Notes under the pieces: generated by a model
The model's input: only the letters and a program-made list of their open reading frames with translations
Databases searched by the model: none
What the model was told of the DNA's origin: nothing
Origin: Thermomonospora echinospora
GTDB lineage: Bacteria; Actinomycetota; Actinomycetes; Streptosporangiales; Streptosporangiaceae
Length of the DNA stretch: 64,000 bases
Reading direction: 5' to 3'
Assembly (NCBI RefSeq): GCF_900108175.1
Contig: NZ_FNVO01000001.1
Coordinates: 399,499-463,498, forward strand
Shown here: piece by piece, positions 58,766 to 64,000 of the stretch
Layout: each line of letters starts with the position of its first letter
Position numbering within the stretch: position 1 is the stretch's first letter
Made by a program: the position numbers and the translations under genes

Positions 58766-59755
58766 TCAGGCCGGCAGGCCCAGGCCACGCGCCAGGATCG
58801 TGGCCGTGGTCGCGATCACCTGCTCGTCGCCGGGCGCGTCGAAGTCCCGCCGGGCGGTGTAGACCGCGAAGATCACCGGGGCGGAGGAACCCGGCGGCCA
58901 GGCGATGGCCACGTCATTGGCGGCGCTGCCGGCGGTGCCGGTCTTGTCGCCGACCGTCCAGTCCTCGGGCAGCCCGGCGCGGATGCGCTTGTCACCGGTG
59001 GTGTTGCCGCGCAGCCAGCCGATCAGCCGCCGCCGGTCGGCCTCGGCCAGGCCGTTCCCGACGGTGAGCCGGTGCAGGTCGCGGCCCATCGCCTCGGGCG
59101 TGGTGGTGTCGCGCCGCTCACCGGCCGACCACTCGTTCAGCTCGGTCTCCCAGCGGTCCAGCCGGGAGACCGGGTCGCCGAGGGAACGCAGGAAACGGGT
59201 CAGCCCCGGCGGCCCGCCGATCTGCTTCAGCAGCAGGTTGCCGGCGGTGTTGTCGCTGTACCTGATGGCCGCGTCGCACAGTTGCGCGACGGTCAGCCCG
59301 GTGTCCACGTGCTGCTCGGTGATCGGCGAGTAGTCCACCAGGTCCTCGCTCGACCAACGGACGATGCGGTCCATCAGGCCCGGATCCTCCCGGCGCGCCT
59401 TGTGCAGGACCGCCGCCGCCGCGACCGCCTTGAACGTCGACAGCATCGGGAAACGCTCGTGCGCCCGGTGCGCGAGGATGCGGCCGCTGCCGGTGTCGAA
59501 CGCGAACGCGCCAATGCGCCCCTGGTAGGAGTCCTCCAGTTCGCGCAGCCGCCGGCGCGCCTCGGCCTGGCGGGACGCCTCCGTACCGCCCGTGACGGCC
59601 GGCGTCCGGACGGTCTCCTGGCCGCTGTGGGTGACCGCCCGGCCGCCGGCCGGTTCCGTGTCCGCTCCGCAGGCCACGCCGCCGAACAGCAGGGACGCGG
59701 CCAACGCCGTCGCGCCCAGTCCTCTCCACGGCCACCGGCGATGGACATCGCGCAT
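58766..59755 (-). CDS. Class A beta-lactamase, lipoprotein
   Basis: A serine beta-lactamase of 329 residues that hydrolyses beta-lactams. The lipoprotein signal ALAASLLFGGVACG gives an acylated Cys29, so the enzyme is tethered outside the membrane. Active-site motifs are all present: STFK (Ser106, Lys109), SDN in IRYSDNTAG, the omega-loop Glu in RWETELNEW, and KTG in VGDKTGTAGSA. The ATG at 59755 has a GAGGAG site. No blaR/blaI pair is adjacent, so it is probably chromosomal and intrinsic. Spectrum unknown. Confidence 0.95.
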   Translation of the reverse strand: MRDVHRRWPWRGLGATALAASLLFGGVACGADTEPAGGRAVTHSGQETVRTPAVTGGTEASRQAEARRRLRELEDSYQGRIGAFAFDTGSGRILAHRAHERFPMLSTFKAVAAAAVLHKARREDPGLMDRIVRWSSEDLVDYSPITEQHVDTGLTVAQLCDAAIRYSDNTAGNLLLKQIGGPPGLTRFLRSLGDPVSRLDRWETELNEWSAGERRDTTTPEAMGRDLHRLTVGNGLAEADRRRLIGWLRGNTTGDKRIRAGLPEDWTVGDKTGTAGSAANDVAIAWPPGSSAPVIFAVYTARRDFDAPGDEQVIATTATILARGLGLPA

Positions 59756-60147
59756 GCTCGGGCTCCTCACTCTGATCCTCGTCACTCACGATCTTCGGAC
59801 CTGGAAAGCAGAGCAGACCCGTCCCGCTCATGTCCAATACGGATATGGCCGCTGGATCAATATGTAAATACCTATTATCGCTGTTCACGGCCTTCATGGC
59901 CGTCGCGGTCGCCGCGGGCCGAGACCGCCGCATCGAGTACTGGATCGCCGGCGCCGTAAAACGCCCCACCGGAACGCGACCCCTTCATAGGCGGAGGGGT
60001 GCCCTGCCAGTCCGGTGGTCCGGGGCTTCGTGATCGGGCGGTAAATCCTTGCTCCGGGCGGGACGTCTCCCCAGTGTCGTCACTCTCGGTATTGGATCAG
60101 TGGCAGAGAGTTAAGGACGTTCATATTCGCCACCTGGAGAGGTGCCC
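59756..60147. other. Divergent intergenic region, AT-richer core
   Basis: About 390 bp between the beta-lactamase and nuclease genes. The stretch 59835-59890 is AT-rich (AATATGTAAATACCTATTAT) and is a likely promoter zone for the minus-strand beta-lactamase. No gene or strong repeat is seen. Confidence 0.45.
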
Positions 60148-60765
60148 ATGCGACGTCCCGTTCTCGTTGCCCTGACCACAATCCTCACCGCGCTCACCGC
60201 GCCACCGGCCACCGCCGCGCCGCCCCCGCCGCCTGAGGCGGTCACCGCGCTGGAGCACCTGGTCGCCCTGCGCACCGAGGCAGAAGGTTCCGGCGCCGGC
60301 TACAGCCGCGAGCTGTTCCCGCACTGGATCACCATCAGCGGAACCTGCAACACCCGCGAGACCGTGCTCAAGCGCGACGGCGTCAACGTCGTCACCAACA
60401 AAGGGTGCGCGGCCGTCTCCGGCTCCTGGTACTCCCCGTACGACGGCGCCACCTGGTACGCCGCCTCCGACATCGACATCGACCACATGGTCCCGCTGTA
60501 CGAGGCCTGGCAGTCGGGCGCCGACACCTGGACCACCGAGCGGCGCCGAAGGTTCGCCAACGACCTGGAGTCCTCCCAGCTGTGGGCGGTCACCGACAAC
60601 GTCAACCAGCAGAAGTCCGACAAGGATCCCGCCACCTGGAAGCCGCCCCTGGAGTCCTTCCACTGCACCTACGCCCGGTCGTGGATCGACGTGAAATGGC
60701 GCTACGACCTGTCCGCCGACATCGCCGAGAAGGCGGCGCTGACGACGATGCTGGCCACCTGCTGA
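60148..60765 (+). CDS. Secreted HNH (DUF1524/GmrSD-type) nuclease
   Basis: A 205-residue exported nuclease from the ATG at 60148 with GGAGAGG 5 nt upstream. The signal peptide RRPVLVALTTILTALTAPPA ends near ATAA. The mature domain has the HNH-like motif SDIDIDHMVPLYEAW (His113) and LWAVTDNVNQQKSDKDPATW, typical of secreted actinobacterial DUF1524 proteins. Two Cys (67 and 87) plus two near the C-terminus could form disulfides. It probably degrades extracellular DNA for nutrition. It is convergent with pcaF. Confidence 0.9.
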   Translation: MRRPVLVALTTILTALTAPPATAAPPPPPEAVTALEHLVALRTEAEGSGAGYSRELFPHWITISGTCNTRETVLKRDGVNVVTNKGCAAVSGSWYSPYDGATWYAASDIDIDHMVPLYEAWQSGADTWTTERRRRFANDLESSQLWAVTDNVNQQKSDKDPATWKPPLESFHCTYARSWIDVKWRYDLSADIAEKAALTTMLATC

Positions 60766-60766
60766 C

Positions 60767-60818
60767 CACGCCGGCGTCCCGCCCTCATCAAACCCTGAGG
60801 GTGGGACGCCACGGCGTG
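60767..60818. terminator. Bidirectional terminator hairpin
   Basis: A stem of about 20 bp with small mismatches, running from CACGCCGGCGTCCCGCCCTC to its downstream complement, separates the convergent nuclease and pcaF genes. Confidence 0.7.
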
Positions 60819-60892
60819 CCCGCTGCCGGCCACCCTGGATCGCCCATGCGGTGCGCTTCGAACGCGTTCGCCGGGGCTCCGGTTCCGCTTTT

Positions 60893-62083
60893 TCAGCGTT
60901 CGAGGACCAGGGCCAGGCCCTGGCCTACGCCGATGCACAGGGACGCCACGCCCAGGCCGCCGCCGGAGGCGGCGAGGCGGTGGGCGACGGCGCCGGCCAG
61001 GCGCGCGCCCGAGGCGCCGAGGGGGTGACCGAGGGCGATGGCGCCGCCGTCGGGGTTCACCAGGGCGGGGTCGAGCTCGGGGAGGGCGGCCAGGCAGCCG
61101 AGGGTCTGCGCGGCGAACGCCTCGTTGATCTCGACGGTCGTCAGATCGGCGAAGGTGCGGCCGGCCCGGTCGAGGGCACGGGTGATCGCCTCGACCGGGC
61201 CGAGACCGAACATCTGCGGCTCCAGCGCGGTGGCGGCACTGGCCCGGATCCGGGCCAGCGGCCGGCGGCCGAGAGCGGCCAGGCCCGCCTCGTCGGCGAG
61301 CAGGAGCGCGGCCGCGCCGTCGTTGAGGGGAGAGGCGTTCCCGGCGGTGACCGTCCCGTCAGGGCGGAACGCGGGCTTCAGCTTGGCGAGGGCCTCCAGG
61401 CTGGTGCCGGGCCGGATCGTCTCGTCCCGGGACAGCTCCGCCCCGGCGACCGGGACGACCTGCGCGTCGTACACGCCGTCGTGCCAGGCCCGGTCGGCCT
61501 TGCGGTGACTGCCGAGGGCGAAGGCGTCCTGCTCCTCGCGGCTGATGCCGTACTTGTCGGCGATGAGTTCGGCGCCCTCGCCGAGTGCGACCGTCCACTC
61601 CGCCGGCATGGCCGGGTTGACCAGCCGCCAGCCGAGCGTCGTGGACACCAGTTCGGCGTTCCCCGCCGGGAAGGCCCGTTCGGGCTTGGGCAGCACCCAC
61701 GGGGCGCGGCTCATCGACTCCACCCCGCCGGCGACCACGATCGAGGCGTCGCCGACCGCGACGGCCCGGGACGCCTGGATGACGGCCTCCAGGCCGGAGC
61801 CGCACAGCCGGTTGACCGTCGCGCCCGGCACGCTCACCGGCAGGCCCGCCAGCAGCACCGCCATCCGGGCCACGTTCCGGTTGTCCTCGCCCGCGCCGTT
61901 GGCGTTGCCGAAGATCACGTCGTCGATCCGGGCCGGGTCCAGCGCGGGGCTGCGATCCACCAGGGCGCGCAGGACGCCCGCCGCCAGGTCGTCCGGCCGC
62001 ACCCCCGCCAGCGCCCCGGAGTACTTGCCGATCGGGGTGCGCACCGCGTCGACCACGTAGACGTCGTTCATCGCCGAGTTCAC
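60893..62083 (-). CDS. pcaF: 3-oxoadipyl-CoA thiolase
   Basis: A thiolase of 396 residues that splits 3-oxoadipyl-CoA to acetyl-CoA and succinyl-CoA. It opens [20 protein letters not shown] and shows [12 protein letters not shown] with the nucleophilic Cys, [30 protein letters not shown] with the His, and SLCIGVGQG with the second Cys. The [18 protein letters not shown] segment is characteristic of PcaF. The GTG at 62083 overlaps the pcaJ stop and has GGAGGGG upstream; ATG 62071 is an alternative. Confidence 0.93.
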   Translation of the reverse strand: MNSAMNDVYVVDAVRTPIGKYSGALAGVRPDDLAAGVLRALVDRSPALDPARIDDVIFGNANGAGEDNRNVARMAVLLAGLPVSVPGATVNRLCGSGLEAVIQASRAVAVGDASIVVAGGVESMSRAPWVLPKPERAFPAGNAELVSTTLGWRLVNPAMPAEWTVALGEGAELIADKYGISREEQDAFALGSHRKADRAWHDGVYDAQVVPVAGAELSRDETIRPGTSLEALAKLKPAFRPDGTVTAGNASPLNDGAAALLLADEAGLAALGRRPLARIRASAATALEPQMFGLGPVEAITRALDRAGRTFADLTTVEINEAFAAQTLGCLAALPELDPALVNPDGGAIALGHPLGASGARLAGAVAHRLAASGGGLGVASLCIGVGQGLALVLER

Positions 62084-62727
62084 CGCCGGCCCCCCTCCGC
62101 GATGGTGATCTTCGCGCCGGTCCGCTCGGCGACCTCGTCGGCGCTCACCCCGGGCGCGGTCTCGACCAGCACCAGCCCGGCCGGGGTGACGTCCAGGACG
62201 GCCAGGTCGGTGATGATCCGGTGGACGCACCGGCGGCCGGTCAGCGGCAGGTCGCACTCCTCGACGATCTTCGGGGTGCCGTCCTTGGCGTTGTGCGTGG
62301 TCAGCACGATCACCCGGCGGGCCCCGTGGACCAGGTCCATCGCCCCGCCCATGCCCTTGACCATCGCCCCGGGGATCACCCAGTTGGCCAGGTCGCCGCG
62401 GGCCGAGACCTGCATGGCGCCCAGGATCGCGGTGTCGATGTGGCCGCCGCGGATCATCCCGAACGACAGGGCCGAGTCGAAGTAGGACGCGCCCGGCAGG
62501 ACGGTGACCGTCTCCTTGCCCGCGTTGATCAGGTCGGGGTCGACCTCATCCTCGCGCGGGTAGGGGCCGACGCCCAGGACTCCGTTCTCCGAGTGCAGGA
62601 CGACCCGCACGCCGGGCGGCACATGGCCGGGCACCAGGGTGGGCAGGCCGATCCCGAGGTTGACGCAGCTGCCGTCGGTCAGCTCGGCGGCCGCGCGGGC
62701 CGCCATCTGGTCGCGGGTCCAGGCCAT
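62080..62727 (-). CDS. pcaJ: 3-oxoacid (3-oxoadipate) CoA-transferase subunit B
   Basis: The beta subunit of a SCOT-type CoA-transferase, 215 residues. The catalytic Glu is in [36 protein letters not shown] and [20 protein letters not shown] are standard. With PcaI it moves CoA from succinyl-CoA to 3-oxoadipate. The ATG at 62727 overlaps the pcaI stop by one base and its stop overlaps the pcaF GTG, so all three genes are translationally coupled. Confidence 0.93.
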   Translation of the reverse strand: MAWTRDQMAARAAAELTDGSCVNLGIGLPTLVPGHVPPGVRVVLHSENGVLGVGPYPREDEVDPDLINAGKETVTVLPGASYFDSALSFGMIRGGHIDTAILGAMQVSARGDLANWVIPGAMVKGMGGAMDLVHGARRVIVLTTHNAKDGTPKIVEECDLPLTGRRCVHRIITDLAVLDVTPAGLVLVETAPGVSADEVAERTGAKITIAEGGRR

Positions 62728-63476
62728 CAGGCGCGCACCGTCCTCTTCTCGATCCCCTTGGCGGCGGCCTGCTCGGCCGTCAGCGGCACCACCCGCTGGA
62801 CGAACACGCCCGGCAGGTGGACCTCGTCGGGATCGAGGGCGTCCACCAGTTCCTCGACCTCGGCGATCGTGATCCGGCCGGCCATCGCGGCCAGCGGGTT
62901 GAAGTTCCGGGACGCCTTGGCGAACACCAGGTTGCCGTACCGGTCCCCGCGCCGTGCCCGGACCAGCGCGAAGTCGGTGGTGATGCCGCGTTCCAGCACG
63001 TAGGCGGTGCCGTCGAACTCGCGGACCTCCTTGGCGGGGGAGGCGACCGCGACGGTGCCGTCGGGGGCGTAGCGCCACGGCAGGCCGCCCTCGGCGACGA
63101 CCGTCCCGACCCCGGCGGGTGTATAGAAGGCGGGGATGCCGCAGCCGCCCGCGCGCAGCCGTTCGGCCAGCGTGCCCTGCGGGATCAGCTCGACCTCGAT
63201 CTCCCCGGCCAGGTACTTGCGGGCGAAGGTCTTGTTCTCGCCGATGTAGGAGCCGGTCACCCTGGCGATCCGGCCCGCCGCCAGCAGGATGCCCAGGCCG
63301 CCGCCGTCCACCCCGCAGTTGTTGGAGACCACGCTCAGCCCGCCGGTCCCGGCCGCGTGCAGCGCCTCGATCAGCACGTCCGGCACTCCGCTCAGCCCGA
63401 AGCCGCCGACGGCCAGCGACGCCCCGTCCGGGACGTCCGCGACGGCCGCCGCCGCGTCGGTCACCACCTTGTCCAT
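62727..63476 (-). CDS. pcaI: 3-oxoacid (3-oxoadipate) CoA-transferase subunit A
   Basis: The alpha subunit, 249 residues: [60 protein letters not shown] and the family's [20 protein letters not shown]. It is the first gene of pcaIJF. Being followed by a PcaF-type thiolase argues for 3-oxoadipate rather than acetoacetate as substrate. A three-half-site operator lies just upstream. Confidence 0.93.
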   Translation of the reverse strand: MDKVVTDAAAAVADVPDGASLAVGGFGLSGVPDVLIEALHAAGTGGLSVVSNNCGVDGGGLGILLAAGRIARVTGSYIGENKTFARKYLAGEIEVELIPQGTLAERLRAGGCGIPAFYTPAGVGTVVAEGGLPWRYAPDGTVAVASPAKEVREFDGTAYVLERGITTDFALVRARRGDRYGNLVFAKASRNFNPLAAMAGRITIAEVEELVDALDPDEVHLPGVFVQRVVPLTAEQAAAKGIEKRTVRA

Positions 63477-63492
63477 GCCCCGCCCCCATGGT

Positions 63493-63516
63493 GTTCGCCT
63501 GGTGAACTTTTGTTCA
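63493..63516. promoter_or_regulatory. Three-half-site operator of pcaIJF
   Basis: GTTC (63493), GAAC (63504-63507) and GTTC (63512) half-sites make GTTC-N7-GAAC overlapping the perfect palindrome TGAACTTTTGTTCA (63503-63516). Three half-sites resemble the operators of IclR-type PcaR/PcaU regulators. On the minus strand TATTAT just upstream would serve as the -10. Confidence 0.55.
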
Positions 63517-63761
63517 TAATAGCGTCGAGCAGTCTGCGTCGCCGTGCGGGGGATGTCAACAGCGGGGTATGGGTCGGGGGCGTCCTACCGCTGGAACGCC
63601 GGCACGGCCTGGAGCAGGAGGAGGCCGTCTACCGCTCCCTGCCGGGGTCGTTCCGGGAGCCCACGTACGGGCGGCGCGTACGGCGGCAGGGCGCCCTGTC
63701 ATCAAGCGGGACCGGCGGCGGCGTGTGCGCCGTCAGGTGGAGACGGCGGGCGCGGCGATCG

Positions 63762-64000
63762 TCACTCGTCCCCGGTGGGGGAGGTGAGGTGTTCCAGCAG
63801 GCGCATCGGGGCGTAGTTGCCCCACCCCGAATCCGGCCAGTTGAACCAGCCCGACGACGCGGACGTGCCCCCGTCGGGGTGGAGGGTGGTCCCGGTGATG
63901 TAGGCCGACAGCCCCGAGGCGAGGAACACCACGCAGTTCGACACGTCGGTGACCTGTCCCACCCGTCCCATGGGGATGGCGATGCGGATACCGGCGGGAG
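63762..64000 (-). CDS. SDR family oxidoreductase (partial, C-terminus)
   Basis: The gene runs in from the right edge; about 79 C-terminal residues are visible: PAGIRIAIPMGRVGQVTDVS, NCVVFLASGLSAYITGTTLH and PDGGTSAS, the usual end of classical SDRs. A further 30-residue tail (WFNWPDSGWGNYAPMRLLEH) follows the normal SDR end. It is upstream of pcaI on the same strand, about 285 bp away. The substrate is unknown. Confidence 0.85.
   Translation of the reverse strand, partial: PAGIRIAIPMGRVGQVTDVSNCVVFLASGLSAYITGTTLHPDGGTSASSGWFNWPDSGWGNYAPMRLLEHLTSPTGDE

Overview
This is high-GC actinomycete DNA. Codon usage is strongly third-position G/C, many starts are GTG or TTG, many genes overlap by GTGA or TGATG, and several -10 hexamers sit 6-7 nt before a start codon (leaderless transcripts). 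Gene content (scpAB-rluB order beside a XerD/ParA pair, a DUF3516 helicase, a Sco-type secreted HNH nuclease, an F420/PPOX family enzyme, KstR-like and SOS-type operators) suggests a Streptosporangiales-like organism, possibly of the Actinomadura/Thermomonospora group. That assignment is inference; there is no rRNA in the window.

Left part (1-16.8 kb). An Ltp2-like thiolase and the start of its DUF35 partner, a sugar-nucleotide epimerase, a proline iminopeptidase, and a long Ala/Glu/Gln/Arg-rich coiled-coil protein are followed by a co-directional core block: pyrG, a Nudix ADP-ribose pyrophosphatase, xerD, parA, scpA, scpB, rluB, aroH, tyrA, cmk, der and a small membrane protein. This block joins nucleotide synthesis, chromosome segregation/condensation, tyrosine biosynthesis and ribosome assembly. 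The xerD copy lacks the catalytic tyrosine and the beta-hairpin lysine.

Middle part (16.9-39 kb). It holds a nucleoside-deoxyribosyltransferase/Nudix fusion, an AraC/VOC pair, a molybdate regulator with modABC, gluconeogenic pckG with CRP-like and DasR-like sites upstream, soxR facing a PPOX-family oxidoreductase across a perfect SoxR box, a zinc-type CDF exporter, a GH65 disaccharide phosphorylase with beta-phosphoglucomutase, gnd, a DEAD-like RNA helicase preceded by a 139-nt branched palindromic element, an SDR/hemerythrin pair, a membrane coiled-coil protein and a nucleoside deaminase. Several short tandem repeat arrays lie in or beside the intergenic gaps.

Right part (39-64 kb). A 1-kb non-coding gap with an orphan IS605-like end leads to a Ser/Thr kinase with two cysteine-rich ASH-type repeats and Pro-rich linkers. 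Accessory metabolism follows: two enoyl-CoA hydratase homologues, TetR and DeoR regulators, an amidohydrolase, and a family III CoA-transferase with rearranged domain order. Then come a CBS-BON protein, an APH-like/P-loop kinase fusion, a small gene under a perfect SOS box, and a sulfotransferase/SDR/DUF1214/NTF2 cluster with KstR-like operators that mirrors the Rv3529c-Rv3531c order of the mycobacterial cholesterol locus. Two membrane proteins, a class A beta-lactamase lipoprotein, a secreted HNH nuclease and the pcaIJF operon (end of the beta-ketoadipate pathway) with a three-half-site operator complete the window, which closes inside an SDR gene.
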